Assembly (NCBI GenBank): GCA_019095985.1
Contig: CM032669.1
Location: 41,086,922-41,150,921, forward strand
Origin: Streblospio benedicti
Taxonomy: Eukaryota; Annelida; Polychaeta; Spionida; Spionidae
Length of the DNA: 64,000 bases
Reading direction: 5' to 3'
Below the pieces are notes generated by a model. That model saw only the letters and a program-made list of their open reading frames with translations, did no database searches and was not told the DNA's origin. Positions 22,340 through 34,086 of the stretch are shown one piece after another (the first letter of the stretch is position 1; each line of letters opens with the position of its first letter). The position numbers and the translations under genes were made by a program.

Positions 22340-23970
22340 ACATATTAAATTGTTGGCATGTAACACTGCATACTGTCCATGACATTGCCATCAAAGTAAA
22401 ATATCAGTATGCGAAACAGCTAAACATACAAAACACATTCACCTATGAATGTACATATGTAGGTGGTCAAAAATACAATCACCGGGTGAGAATGCCAAGT
22501 TGCTAGAGCACTATAACAGTGAATTGCGACTGTAGATAAGCACATTTGCATTTACATTTTTATTTTCCAAACACCAACCCTCCATTTCACAGTACTGTTC
22601 TCAGTGAGACCCCGCCCCTCACGCCCCCCCTTCCACCACCACCCACCCCCCGCCCCTGCTACAGCCCATCTCTCCAAAAGCATGGCCGTGGCATGTTCTA
22701 TTGCAGCGTCATTTATCATCATCCCAGAACACGATTACACAAGAAAAGCCGTCTGGTCCAATAATGAAGTGCTCCCATCTCGCGGATCCATCATGTCGGC
22801 CTATTGTTCTACAGATACCCGGCTAAATGGTAACAGTTCTCACAGATGGATAATGCTCAAACGATGGCACATTAATAATGGACATGGCGGGGTTTGTTCA
22901 TTTTTTACGAAAAAGAACATGGGGTTGTAGGTTTGTTTTTATCCTACTAGAAAAAGGTTAGATGGATGGTTTAAAAATGACTGTTCAAAAGACATTTGTA
23001 TATAGTTGGAGCCGTCCATGTGGACATCTCTAAAATTCTGTATAGCTGACATGAGACTGCTGACACATTTCATTTCTGAACCTGTGTAAACTTACATAGA
23101 CATATTTAAGCTTCTGAAGGTGTATATATAAGACATGCTCCAATGTCCCACTATATTGCTAAAACTTGTGAATGAAACTTGTAAGTCAAATTATCCATTC
23201 CGAACTTTTCCATAGAACAACAATTCAAGATAGCAAAATAGAAAACTTATCGCCAAATACACCATCTTCCAAAGCCAGCCATTGACAAAAACACCCACCC
23301 CAACAACCCCACATCACACTTACTCCGCATTCATCCAACAAAAGGAGCGTGCACAAAGATAGCCGGGTTCAAGTTCTCATTGAGTTGAGTCTTACCACCG
23401 GCTGAAATGAGCAAACAGGAGATGTGATGGGGTTCCCCATGTAGCATGTGTCGACCGGCTTGTCTAGGCTGATTACTCGGATGTCTGAGGCTACTTCAGT
23501 GGGGTCCGTGGTGTGATTGATGGGACGACTTGTTGGAGTTGGTAGTTGATAGAATATATTTCATTTGAAATTCATCATGTATGCAGATAACAAGTACATT
23601 ATGCTTCATTATATTTGTCTGTTAAAGAACAAAAATAAAGGCCAAAATCCCATTGGTTGATACAGTCTAGGAGGGAAAAAACTTGTCAATACCTATGCTA
23701 TTCCCCAGCCATAATAAATAGTCATTATCATCCACAAGCAAAGTGCATGATTCGATGTCGATCACAAAACCCCACATCTGTGGAACAATCAAACGCGATG
23801 TAATGCCGCGTTCTGTCTGTTTATTATTACGTAAGGGCACGTAATTGCGTGCAACACGACCATTATTCATCGCATAAATCAAATATTTATTCTAGATATC
23901 GCAGATAACTATGCACATAAAGTCGCTGCACTAGTGCGTACGTCTGTGTGCACGAAAGCAGAATACAGAA
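22340..23970. other. Unique stretch with no element recognised
   Basis: C-rich tract at 22608-22660. The 72- and 108-codon frames there follow from its low stop-codon density. The rest is AT-rich. Confidence 0.5.
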
Positions 23971-23974
23971 AAAA

Positions 23975-24149
23975 CCCGCTATTACAACCACCTCTGTAAA
24001 GAGACCACCACTCCAATAAGACCATTTCTCAAGGTCCCAAGGCTTAATAAAACAGACCACCATGTATGAAGCTCTATAAAGAGAGCCCCTCTCTTTTGAC
24101 ACCAATTGAGGCCGACCCCGTAACAGTCCTAACAGAGGGGTTCTACTGT
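23975..24149 (-). mobile_element. Family P MITE, left end worn
   Basis: AAGAGACCACC, AATAAGACCATTTCTCAAGG and the right end GAGGGGTTCTACTGTA. A CpG-rich region starts about 40 bp to its right. Confidence 0.8.
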
Positions 24150-24159
24150 ATTAACAAAG

Positions 24160-24960
24160 ACTCGGCACCAAACTGATTTCATCAGCAGTCATTTTGCGCA
24201 TTGATCAGCCCATACGTCATACACGGCCCATTAGGCGGCGAATAAATGCCCGCCCAGCCCGCCATATTTGTCCTCATCCATCCCCACGTCGCGGCCCAGC
24301 GAGCACATTCCCCGCCAGCGCATTCTCCGCATTTGGCACCAGCACTGCGAGCACATTTTGCTGGAGATTACCATTATGCTGACAGGAACCAGTTACTCTC
24401 CACAGCTTGAGTGAGTCGTCGTCGTCGTCCGCTGGTAGAGAGGGTTATATGATTTACAGCGACGAGTGTGAATTATGAATATAGTGTACATTGGCCAAAT
24501 TAGCCGATTGTAAAACACTCACCGTTATAGCGGCTCCACGTCACGACGGAGACGGTTCCGAGCGAGCGGCGCTAACCGCCGGTAACCCGGTAATTGGGTG
24601 TAGATCAGAATAAACGATGACAGGCGCAGCGCCCATTGACGGATATACGCCCGTATATGGAGACGAATGGACAGCGGTGTCGTTAGTTTTCATTTGTGAC
24701 TGGCATATTTCTATGCGGGGAGAGGGATGGGGCAATAAAGCTGCCGGGGCCTAATGGAAGCGCCCGCGGCGTCCGAGAGTGAAATATGACGATGTTATTG
24801 GCGCTGCAGAATTCATGCATTTACTGCGACGACGCCCTGCATTCATCATGGCTGCCGCCAATAATTCTGTTACCATAGGAACAGTGATCGCGCGACTCAA
24901 AGACATTTGTATCATGTTGGGGTTTGAGCGATTGACGGCTGGTTTTATGTGGATGGATTT
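24160..24960. promoter_or_regulatory. Long CpG-rich region
   Basis: It runs from CGTCATACACGGCCC through GTCGTCGTCGTCCG to CATCATGGCTGCCGCC. There are short gaps of AT-rich DNA near 24450. It follows the family P copy at 23975. Confidence 0.4.
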
Positions 24961-25255
24961 CATGTGTTTGTAGATTTATGTGCGCATTAGTGGATTGCTT
25001 GTAATGTATTCTGATTCACATGCAGTAACAAAAGTTAATTTTCAATCCTTGCAAAATAGCTCATGACGCTTTTCAATGTTTGAACAGCTACTGATTCTAA
25101 CAAGAATCCACTTTGTATTTTCAATTCACAGCAGCAGCTTAAACTGAGCAACCAACAATAAACAACTCACAAAGACCAACTAAGACCCAAAACACACCGA
25201 TTTTTTACACTACCACCCCTATAACACTCCCTGAACAGCTGCACGAGTAGCAGTA

Positions 25256-25430
25256 TTGATACTACAATAGAGGCCACCTCAATAAAAAGACCACGTCTAT
25301 AATAAGACTATTTGCTTGGTCCCATGTCATCATGAAGAGACTACTGCGAACCTTCATACAGAGACCATCCTCCCCTATTGAGACAACTTTTAAGGCACTT
25401 AAGTAGTCTTCTTAGAGAGGTTCTGCTGTA
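25256..25430 (-). mobile_element. Family P MITE, full length
   Basis: Left part ATACTACAATAGAGGCCACC and right end TAGAGAGGTTCTGCTGTA. It is directly joined to the island at 25430-25760. Confidence 0.85.
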
Positions 25431-25760
25431 CAATACGGCAGCGGGCAGCATTGATAAATGTTGCAGGACTATTGCGAGTGCTGGGCGTGTTACGGCCGCG
25501 CCTGATTGACTTACGGTGTCTCGCTGTCAGCGACTCGGCCACGAGCGGCCATTTTACGCCACGACGCCCCACTTAAAGCGGCCACAAAGCACAATAAGGG
25601 AGCATAAAGTGGGCGGCAGCAGAGAGGGACCGGCCGGTAATGCATACCTGAGTGTGTCTCCCTACACGTACATCACTCACATCACCCCGTTTTACGGCTA
25701 TAACATTGCGCGACGCGCGGCTTTTATGATTTGCGCAAAGATTTAGACGCGAAGTAGCGG
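25430..25760. promoter_or_regulatory. CpG-rich island fused to a family P copy
   Basis: GTTACGGCCGCGCC, GCGGCCATTTTACGCC, GTTTTACGGCTATAAC and GCGCGACGCGCGGC then TTTTATGATTTGCGC. Confidence 0.45.
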
Positions 25761-25799
25761 AGGGGAGATGATGATTGGTGTTGGGTGGTGAGAGAGCCA

Positions 25800-26580
25800 C
25801 ATGGGACAGTGTGGTGATTTGTGGAGGGTGGGGTGGGGTGGTTGGATGCTTTGAAGCAAGGGCTTACTACTAGTGGCCTGAGCCCAACAGTTTTATGACA
25901 AAATTTGGGTCATTTTGGCCCCTTTTCCGCTTTTTAAAGAATAGAAATCATTGCCCTCTAGTGAAATGGGCCTTGTGCCAAACTACTTTTATATGCTAGT
26001 CATCGCCCTGTGAAGATACAGTTCTAATCATTTGGAAAAGAAATTGTCATTGAAAAGTACAGCCCAGAACAAATGTAAAGCTCACCACCTAGATATGACC
26101 ACATGGAACCTACAAGTAAAATGCCCCACACGCTTTTATATGAATGTTTATGGTAATTGATTGCAAAGGCATACAACACTAAGTGTGGGAGACTCCAAAA
26201 AATGGTGCGCAACTATACACCATTAAAAGCTTATACAGTGACCAAATATGTAGCTGAGAAGGGGCAGAGTCTAACGAAAGTGAGCAGAAGGCACCACTTA
26301 GTAACAGTGATCGAGCTAGACTAGTCACAAGGGTGGCGGTGTCACGGGCGATGATATAATGAGCTGAGTTCAGGGGATAATCCGGCCACAAACACTCAGC
26401 TCACAGATATTTGCATTTGTTCAGTGCATTACATCATTTATTTGCACGCATATCATTTGCAAATGGCCTTGCCAGTCCATGGAAACACTATTAATCACGT
26501 CCCGGTTTCGCCTGCTTGCCTCTCCCCTGTTCTGCAATCACCAGTTGGAGGAGGCTGCCTCGGTCTCGATGATTGTTGCC
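25800..26580. other. Unique stretch, nothing recognised
   Basis: A G-rich GGGTGGGGTGGGGTGG tract at about 25826, then unique DNA. Confidence 0.5.
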
Positions 26581-26584
26581 CTCA

Positions 26585-26850
26585 CGGCCTGATAAGTTTG
26601 ATCAGCAGACGTCCTTACAAGGATTTCAGGGCTAATGACTTACGATTGATACTTTTACAATGATTGCTATAACTTTTGAGCATTTATTTTTGGTTTTGAA
26701 CTTTAATTTGTATGAATAGGTTTGATCAGTAACAACCTTATGATTGATACGTTTTGTGTTTTGCAATGATCGCTAACCTTTGGGCATATTTTTTCGTTTT
26801 TGCACTTTTTTTAAACATCTATGAATAAATCTGATGAGCGAAATCAGGCC
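26585..26850 (+). repeat. Tandem duplication, about 2.3 units of 110-124 bp
   Basis: GTTTGATCAGCAGACGTCC (26596), GTTTGATCAGTAACAACC (26719) and AATCTGATGAGCGAAATC (26828) start units. Shared inner words are GATTGATAC, CAATGATYGCTA and TTGRGCAT. Confidence 0.75.
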
Positions 26851-26854
26851 GCAT

Positions 26855-27750
26855 TTGATTATTACTAATTGATAAGATGATACTTTCTGTGTTTCTATAA
26901 ATGGTCTCTAATGCTGGACGTTGGTTGTTTATTTTGTTTTTTAACTTTTGATCTCAACAAATTGGATGTGGAGTTAGTAGCGGTTACGATATTGATATAT
27001 TTGAACTTGACAGAACATTTTTGAATGTCTGCAATTTCAAGTTATCTATGGGAATTTATGACATAGATTTTACAAAGAAAATGGAAATTTTTTACTTTAG
27101 TCATCCATAAATTCGATTTGTCAGGTTTCCAAATTAGCAGGTCTAACTGTATGTTGGCCTTGGTTCTTTGATGTTTATATTTAGTCATATTCAAGGTGTA
27201 TTTTATAGTGTGAAACCATATCATATTAAACTAGGTGATTGTTAGCAACTTCAATGATAGATGAGTACTCATAAATTTGAGGCACTTTATCAAAACTGAA
27301 AGCAACATGAACCTTATACCATCAATCAAGATCTACCACATAATGGCAATGAGTCAATGAATTTAAGTTTTAACAGTTATAGCAAATAATCTCCAAGATT
27401 CTATCTGGTTGTCAGTGTTCAGGGTTAATGATGATTTTGTATAGAACTTTGATTTTACAAAATTACCAACCAATCATATTCATAGGGAAATGGCTGAAGT
27501 TGAATTTTGCCTTGCCATATCTGTTTGAAATAAATTTATCTCTCCCCAGAAAGTGAGGCATTTGAATGAGGCATTTTGGTAAATCATTGCAATACCCTGC
27601 TGAACAGGGACATGTTCAGTTTGATATCTGCATGACCTATATTTTTACTGAGGCGAGAGAACTTCCTCATGGTGTCAGTGTCATTATAACTGTAAAACAC
27701 CCTCCCGCCAACCCGACCCATATACTCTGAATGTGCAAATAAGGAAAGGG
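26855..27750. other. AT-rich stretch, nothing recognised
   Basis: No element and no ORF above 60 codons. Confidence 0.55.
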
Positions 27751-27754
27751 ACAT

Positions 27755-27921
27755 GGCAGATCCAAGTGTAGGGTGGTGGTGCAAGCTGTGCATGTCCAGT
27801 TTTGTTTTCAGCCCTAACATTTCATTTTCATAGGGTTTTGGCTTGTCAGCGAGTGTTTGCGCTCATGAAAAATACGAGATCCGATGGTTGGGCTACCCTT
27901 TTCTGAAAACCTGGATCTGCC
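27755..27921. mobile_element. Family G MITE (GGCAGATCC...GGATCTGCC)
   Basis: Terminal inverted repeats GGCAGATCCAAG and AACCTGGATCTGCC. Family G copies are about 120-170 bp, often with a G-run near the left end and a C-run near the right end, and have no coding capacity. Confidence 0.75.
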
Positions 27922-28124
27922 AGTGAGGAACTTTTGCGAATGACCCCTGTCAATGCAATACAATACAGCACAATAAGAAAACAGTGCAATACAGTATAGT
28001 ACTTCTGGCTGGAACTTTAATGTAATGTATCACCCTGAGATATCACGAAGCAAACCAAAGCTTCCAACTGGTTTGTGATAAATGGTCCTCCATTTGTAAG
28101 CCATTTCACCAGAATTGCTATTTG

Positions 28125-28365
28125 CAATGGCCAAGACCTCTACAATATCAATCTGGTGAACAAGACCCAGAGACTTGCATCACCTCCAATGTACAGTAGA
28201 ACCTCCCGTCAAGACCAGCGATCTATTGAGACTACTTGAGGCCAATCCCATACGTAGTCTTAATAGAGGTTTCACTGCATGTGCCATGGCCAAGACCCAC
28301 AGACCCCCAGCACCTCCACAAAATCAATCTGGTGAATGAGACATTCATATCGCCTCCACGAGGGG
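28125..28365 (+). repeat. Direct duplication split by a family P copy
   Basis: ATGGCCAAGACCTCTACAA and ATCAATCTGGTGAACAAGAC recur as ATGGCCAAGACCCACAGACC and ATCAATCTGGTGAATGAGAC. The second unit enters the island at 28330. Confidence 0.8.
28193..28279 (-). mobile_element. Family P MITE, short, inside a direct duplication
   Basis: Starts CAGTAGAACCTCC and ends AGAGGTTTCACTGCA. It lies between two copies of a local repeat (ATGGCCAAGACC at 28126 and 28286). Confidence 0.8.
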
Positions 28366-28500
28366 CCATTTGGGCGCGTTTCTCCCGCAAATCCAGTGTC
28401 TTGAGTGAAATTTATGGGCTCTAGAAATTTATGTGCGTTTTTGCGCAGTAAATAGACGATCACTGTGGGTGACGTCTGCAGACGCTGACTCGTCATTTGT
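28330..28500. promoter_or_regulatory. Small CpG-containing island
   Basis: GGGCGCGTTTCTCCCGC, GAAATTTATGGGC and GTGCGTTTTTGCGC. Confidence 0.3.
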
Positions 28501-28622
28501 TATTGTATTAAAATCACATCGGTTCAGTCAAGGAGTCAGTTTTTTCCTGGTGAGTAACGTACAGTTAGATATTTGATGACATAAGAATGGATTGTCTAGT
28601 GTCTGAGTAAAATTATACGGAT

Positions 28623-28748
28623 ACAGTAGAGCCTCCATTAGGATCTCCTCGCTATTGAGAACACATCTGTAATAAGACAATTTCTTAATGTCTGAAACTG
28701 TATAAAGATACCACCTCTCTATTAGGACATCTTGAGGTCAGTTCTACT
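28623..28748 (-). mobile_element. Family P MITE, right end lost
   Basis: Starts ACAGTAGAGCCTCC, with AATAAGACAATTTCTTAATG and CACCTCTCTATTAGG. It stops after CTTGAGGTCAG. Confidence 0.75.
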
Positions 28749-28749
28749 T

Positions 28750-29235
28750 CATTTTCGACAGCTAAATGTAGTATTTTGAAGAGTTGCAAAAATTAGGACT
28801 TTGACTTTGTTTTCATTCAACAAAGGGTACTTACTCGTAAGGGGAAAAGAAAGGTTATTTTAGACTTTTATCAAAGTTCGATTTTCTCTCTTAATATTGT
28901 TTCAAGTTTTACAAATTACACCTTGATGTGTAGGTAATAATGTTATCTAATCATATAGTATGGTTTGTAATTTACTGGTTTAAAAAAAGTTTTGTTATGA
29001 AGAAATTTAAGGAATTTGTGCAAATTTTGTTATGAAGGAATTATTGCAAATTTTACTACCTAACCTTGTATACTGTATATGCCTTGTAAATGATATATAA
29101 ACATGAAAAATTGTATCCACGTTTTTTCAATAGAATTTTTCCATTTTGTGGGAGAAATTATCAATCGTCGGTTTATACACAGTTTACAAAACACAACCTA
29201 ACCCATCGCAAACCCCACTGCCATTGGATAAAGTA
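28750..29235. other. AT-rich stretch, nothing recognised
   Basis: TTTTGTTATGAAG occurs twice (28990, 29026). Otherwise featureless. Confidence 0.5.
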
Positions 29236-29480
29236 GGCACTGGCGGCGACACCATGACAACATAACAAATGCGTCTCTCTAAACTATTACTGGCCAAATC
29301 CATCATGTTCGCAACAAAATCATCGTGGCCGCGGCGGCGAATGGATCCAATAATGATATGAATGCGTATCGTGGGAGAGTGATCGGGGGCTGTCGGCGGG
29401 TCAGCACCCCAGCCACTCGATCATGCCCCGGCCAGCCACAGTGGTCGCCAACTCACTGATATTAGCGTTGCACGTTTAAC
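29235..29480. promoter_or_regulatory. CpG-rich island, partly duplicated downstream
   Basis: CTGGCGGCGACACC, CGTGGCCGCGGCGGC and GTCGGCGGGTCAGC. An AT-richer copy of its right part lies near 29805-29900. Confidence 0.4.
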
Positions 29481-29900
29481 ATTACTGGTAGGTGATAGGC
29501 TTTGCTGATGGCAGAGAATATTGGTTCTGTATTAGTGTTTGAATGGTGAGTTTAGGACTTATTTGGGGCTTATTATTCAATTCACATGTTATTGAAAAGA
29601 AGATATTATAAGCCTGCTTAATAGGTAGTGTGAAAGAGATTCCTGTGAACCGAGGATGTCATTCTTCATACCTTTGCGTAAAATCCATTACCAAAGATTC
29701 GCATCTAAACAGAAATCTTATTTTGTTTTTGCTTTACATGTTTAACAATGTATTGGTGTTTTTGCTCAAAGTGGTAGCATTTTGGAGTGACAGGGATGAC
29801 TCCAGGGTCAGGCCCCTTTTCACTCCATCACCAGCAAGATTGGGGTGAACTCTTTGATATTGGATTGCACGTTTTACACTGGGGTTTCAGAATTTTAGTA
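29400..29900 (+). repeat. Direct duplication, period about 395 bp, GC-rich then AT-rich
   Basis: CAACTCACTGATATTAGCG then TTGCACGTTTAACATTACTGG (29449) resembles GAACTCTTTGATATTGGA then TTGCACGTTTTACACTGGGG (29847). GGGTCAG precedes both. The first copy is in the island at 29235-29480. Confidence 0.65.
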
Positions 29901-29929
29901 GTTTTTCTTAATACCAAGTGCATAAAGAA

Positions 29930-30063
29930 CTTTTTTCACAGTCCCAAACCCCCTTGGATATTCATGTTTATCTCTTTATGGAGATTTGGGACCACACAAA
30001 GAATGGACTTATTGTACAGGTGGTCTCTTTAAAGAGGTGATCTTAATTGGGGGTTCTTCTGTA
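29930..30063 (+). mobile_element. Family P MITE, left end lost
   Basis: CTCTTTATGGAGATTTGGG, GGACTTATTGTACAGGTGG and the right end GGGGGTTCTTCTGTA. Confidence 0.7.
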
Positions 30064-30237
30064 CATCATACCATGAATTTTGTGGAGGGTCCACAGCACA
30101 AATTATTGAAAACTTCTTCAAAGTTCTGTCAGTTACCATACTAGTACTCATTTATTGTTCAAAATACAAGTAGAACAGAGGTCGTCATTAGTGGAGTTTA
30201 TACATGATACAAAATAGGAATCTATTGTACAGTAAAA

Positions 30238-30435
30238 ATCATTATCTCAACCCAGCTATGAGATTATCTCATTCCTATTTAAACCTATAGGAATAGCAGT
30301 AAAATTCTCAACATAGCCAATATTCAAGATAGCAAACTGATACACGTTCATAATGTTGCTGAGGGAAAACAAAACTCACTTAGAATAGCAGAAAATTTGA
30401 GATAAACAATATCTAGATAATGAGGTTCTACTGTA
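30238..30435. mobile_element. Family P2 MITE (pogo/Tigger-like)
   Basis: CAGTAAAAATCATTATCTC at the left and ATAATGAGGTTCTACTGTA at the right. Internal GAGATAAACAATATCTAGAT matches the copy at 22148. Confidence 0.8.
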
Positions 30436-30677
30436 TGCTCATTCATGGAACAAAATACGCTTGTAGCACTGTTCACAAAAGCCCCACTACTGCACTGAAA
30501 AACAAGTGGCACGAACAAATGTTTGGTGAAAGGCGTTCATGTATCAATCTGCCAACCCCACAGCTTCATTAGTCATCAAAGACATGCAATCCCAGCAAAC
30601 AAACAAAACAAACAATCCCCACAGTGGAGCCGGATTCCACAGCTGTGTAACAAATCCACCAGCATTTCTCTTTAACT

Positions 30678-30849
30678 ACAGCAGAACCCCTCTATTAAGA
30701 CCACTGACCTCAAGTGGTCTTAAATGGTAGTTGGTCTTTTTATGTAGGTTCATGTTGGTCAATTTGTAGGGGATTAGGATCATGAATAATGGTCTGACTA
30801 TATAGGTTGTTTCTGAATAGAGGTGGTCTTGTTTGGATGTTGGACTGTA
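30678..30849 (+). mobile_element. Family P MITE, full length
   Basis: Starts CAGCAGAACCCCTC and ends GGATGTTGGACTGTA, with all internal modules in diverged form. Confidence 0.8.
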
Positions 30850-31053
30850 TCTACCCAGGCAGTCCATTTTTCACACAAACTTCCTCTTTCAATTACGATA
30901 GACAGAGACTGGGATAGTACATTTGGCTGGGCCATTGGAAGATAGATTTGGGCGAAAGAAAGTTTAGTTGTGTATTTAGAACTAGCTGAATACATTATTG
31001 TGCATTAGAAGTCAGCAAAACCCAAAATAACCATTGAAGTAAGTATATGCACT

Positions 31054-31189
31054 GGCAAATCCAGGTGTTCGAGGGTTGCATCTTGTGCCAGTTAGAATTT
31101 TATGGAAACTGCGTGCTCAAAAGCATGCTGCAATGCTCAAAACCCAACCAGGATATCCTCATTTTTCACCAAAAAGGCCCTGGATCTTC
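31054..31189. mobile_element. Family G MITE
   Basis: GGCAAATCCAGG at the left and GGCCCTGGATCTTC at the right. The left half holds GCATCTTGTGCC. Confidence 0.6.
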
Positions 31190-31293
31190 TAATGGAAATT
31201 GTCTTGTAGCAAGAAGAGTTAGATACATGAGCAATCTATGAAAAATGAGATTGTCCAATCTGTGTAGTCAATGCCTATTGTTCTAACATATAT

Positions 31294-31381
31294 AAAGTGA
31301 ACCTCCCGTTAAATCACACCATCTGTTGTGGACACATTTCTTTTCTCTCGAAGATATCCACATACGACAGGGTCTACTGTA
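31294..31381. mobile_element. Family P3 MITE (pogo-like), short
   Basis: AAGTGAACCTCCCGTTAAATC at the left and ACGACAGGGTCTACTGTA at the right. The GTGGACAC word is typical of this group. Confidence 0.6.
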
Positions 31382-31675
31382 TTTTTGGTCACCCCATATA
31401 GGGCCCATATAACCAATAGCCATTGTTCTAAGTGGTTGATGATCAATGTAAATGATGGGAATAGCAGGAATACATGGCCCAACGCTCCTCGCTAAACACC
31501 GCTTTCATTGCCGGGTCCATTTGTTTGTGTGCAGCCACAAGCACCATAATGAGCGTAATACACGGGAATGGATGCATTGTCATGTATCAGGGACGCAGTA
31601 CCCTCTACTTGATGGTTAGTCATTGATGTCTTCTATAGACCCTTTTGATGCACACGATTTTTTATGTGCAACATG

Positions 31676-31919
31676 CTTCAGTGGCCACATGGATTATAGA
31701 GAGTTGGACTTGGGACCAGAAGATCGTGGGTTTGATTCATGGTCAGGTCTGGTGCTTGGTGTTGAGCAAACTCATCTCTAATAGATTAATTACTATGACA
31801 CACCTACTCTGTGGTATCTACACTTAGATAGGTACTAGTCAGGCGAGTGAAAGCTAATGTGAGTGTTAAACACTTCTGCAATTCGCCCAATGTGGTAAAT
31901 TTGAGCTTCACTAATCTCT
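31676..31919 (+). repeat. tRNA-derived SINE
   Basis: The head reads like a tRNA: GTTGGACTTGGGACC followed by the B-box-like GGGTTTGATTC. Then come TTGAGCAAACTCATCTC, GTGGTATCTACACTTAG and CAGGCGAGTGAAAGCTAATG, shared with copies at 541, 36920 and 49318. RNA polymerase III internal promoters of this type drive tRNA-derived SINEs. Confidence 0.7.
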
Positions 31920-32074
31920 TGCAGATCCAGATTATGTCAGAAAAGGGGGGCACACCCACAGGATTTTGTGGGCTTCATACTTGCAACGGCTTCCGAAGAT
32001 TCAAATAAAAACCATGTAAATGACATTTGGGAGGAGAGTGGGGGCTTGCCACCTGTGCCCCCTGGATCGGCTTA
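31920..32074. mobile_element. Family G MITE next to a SINE
   Basis: TGCAGATCCAGATT with a GGGGGGCAC tract at the left; GTGCCCCCTGGATCGGC at the right. It follows the SINE at 31676 directly. Confidence 0.75.
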
Positions 32075-32264
32075 TGTTAATCTAACGCGCAATATTAACA
32101 GGTTAGACACACAAGGGTTAATGATGTAAGGGAATGAATGCTTTGTCATCTATCAGGAAGTGCCCCTATGATTACCAGCATACGCCGACTCCGCTTCATT
32201 TCTCATCAGAAGAGTTATTGTAGCTCTCACAGACACTAGGATAATGCATTTGTAACCAGTCAAT

Positions 32265-32429
32265 ACAGTAGAACCTCTCTAGTAAGACGACCTGCCTTCA
32301 AAGGGTCACAATCAAGACATAGTCTCTGTTCACGACAGTCTTTTTATTAAGGTTTGGGACTCCAAAAAATAGTCTCACTAAAGAGGTGGTCTCTTCGTAG
32401 AGGTGGTCTTTATTGGAGGTTCTACTATA
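32265..32429 (+). mobile_element. Family P MITE, full length
   Basis: Starts ACAGTAGAACCTCTC and ends TGGAGGTTCTACTATA. AAAGAGGTGGTCTCTTCGTA lies inside. Confidence 0.85.
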
Positions 32430-32575
32430 ATCATATACACATAGTGGAGAGGTTTGTTAATAAGGGCGCAAGAGATCCAACATCCCCCAATCCCGAACCC
32501 TGCTCCCACCATAAAGAGAGTCCCTCTATATTTGGGCCACTTGAAGCGCTCAAAAGTTACGCTATAAACAATTTT

Positions 32576-33190
32576 TAATTGCCCGACTATGACGATCAAT
32601 TATAAATCTCCTCAGTGTAAGATTTACACTCCACGACAGACTCCTTCCTGCCTTGTTACCTGATGAATCTGTAGGTTGCTCCTGAGCCATGTGTTATCAA
32701 GGGAATTTTATCAACTTTTCTCTTTAATATCTTATTGGAGGTACTTGTTTTCTGTTAATCTCACATCACTTTAGAATTATGACATTGGCCTACCAAATAT
32801 ACAATGGTCCTAACTCTCACTTACTCATAAGAGGAGTTAACGTTGTCTATGTTCATACAAGTGGGGTTGAGAGATTTTCTGTGAAGTTTGACAGAATCAG
32901 TGAACACGGGTGATAGATATTTTTCATCTCTCAACCACACTCATAAAGTACCCTTATTCTCCCATGTGTATTCTTCATTTTTAGGTTTTTAACTTTGTAG
33001 TGTAATCAATGTTTCTGCCTTGCCTCTTAGCCAATCAGAATCTAGTATTTTCAGCAAACATGGGAAAATAGAATGCTCTCCGGAGAGAGAAGCTTTCTAC
33101 TGTATAAAACATTTAATCACCCCAGCTAGATGATCAATTATAAACCCATGATATACCTCTTCCTGTATTGTTACCTGACAAATCCCGGTT
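32576..33190 (+). repeat. Direct duplication about 535 bp apart
   Basis: GATCAATTATAAATCTCC and CCTTCCTGCCTTGTTACCTG (32594-32664) match GATCAATTATAAACCCATG and CTTCCTGTATTGTTACCTG (33131-33178). The second unit leads into the island at 33180. Confidence 0.75.
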
Positions 33191-33440
33191 CACTCGCCCG
33201 CGATGCGTCCCAGTCAGATTACGTGTAATCACTCCTCGTCCCCGATCCGGCCCTCGACACTGACATATTCGCGTATTTACTCACGATGCGCCAAATGAAG
33301 CTGTTCTTAATCAATTACCCGCGGATTAGCGTAATCTGTCAGCCTGTATTGGATAGCGGCGGGGCTGACCTATGGAAATGCGCGTAATTTGTTGAACGGA
33401 CGGATGTTGTATGCTTATTTAGGGCGTACAAACGCATATA
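33180..33440. promoter_or_regulatory. CpG-rich island
   Basis: GCCCGCGATGCGTCC, CGCGTATTTACTCACGATGC and ATTACCCGCGGATTAGCG. Confidence 0.4.
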
Positions 33441-33504
33441 TCCACGTGGAGGGGGGAGGGGTTAGGAGGTATATATCAGGTTTGAGTAATTATGGAGCAG
33501 TGTA

Positions 33505-33595
33505 ATTTGTATAGGTTGATGTAAGAGCCATGTCTTAGACTATAGTCCTAGGTTCGAGTCCAAGTGTAGATGATGAGATATAGCCTTTTAGAAGA
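33505..33595 (+). repeat. tRNA-like SINE head
   Basis: CTAGGTTCGAGTCCAAG is a good B-box (GGTTCGANTCC) preceded by TTAGACTATAG. There is no acceptor-stem pairing, so it is not an intact tRNA gene. Confidence 0.45.
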
Positions 33596-33825
33596 AAGAA
33601 ATCATTTCATGTCAAAGCTTATACACAATGCTATTGTAGACCTGCCTGCCATCTGCACCAACATCCTGATGACCGTTGATGATGCCACACCACCATCTTG
33701 TGACAAATAGGCAGATTGACTGCAGACTGAAGAAAACTTCCCCGAGGAGCTGAAAGCTCTCTAGGTAATGCTTCAAAAACTACGTCTACATCGAAATGAA
33801 TGAACAAGTCTGCATTTATGCAATA

Positions 33826-33986
33826 CAGTAGAACCTCCAATTAAGACCACCTCTATAATGAAGCCATTTTTCATGGTCCCAAACCACCATAAAGAGACTG
33901 ACATCAACCTCCATAAAAAGACCACCTCTCTATCGAGACCACTTGAGGTCAGTCCCACTAGGTGGTCTTGATAGGCAGGTTCTGTT
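33826..33986 (-). mobile_element. Family P MITE cut by the assembly gap
   Basis: A well-kept copy from ACAGTAGAACCTCC to GGCAGGTTCTGTT, where the N run begins. Only the last few bases of the right end are missing. Confidence 0.9.
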
Positions 33987-34086
33987 NNNNNNNNNNNNNN
34001 NNNNNNNNNNNNNNNNNNNNNNNNNNNNNNNNNNNNNNNNNNNNNNNNNNNNNNNNNNNNNNNNNNNNNNNNNNNNNNNNNNNNNN
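33987..34086. other. Assembly gap of 100 N
   Basis: Exactly 100 N, the usual placeholder for a gap of unknown size. It starts at the terminus of a family P copy, so the repeat probably broke the assembly. Distances across it are not reliable. Confidence 0.99.

Larger units (their letters stand above)
31560..32170 (+). repeat. Old direct duplication opened by a SINE and a family G element
   Basis: GGGAATGGATGCATTGTCATG then TATCAGG (31573) matches GGGAATGAATGCTTTGTCATC then TATCAGG (32131). The SINE at 31676 and the family G copy at 31920 lie between. Confidence 0.7.

Noticed and set aside
31676-31750. tRNA gene
   Set aside because: Only tRNA-like A/B-box words are present, without pairing acceptor stem or intact arms. 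It is a SINE head.
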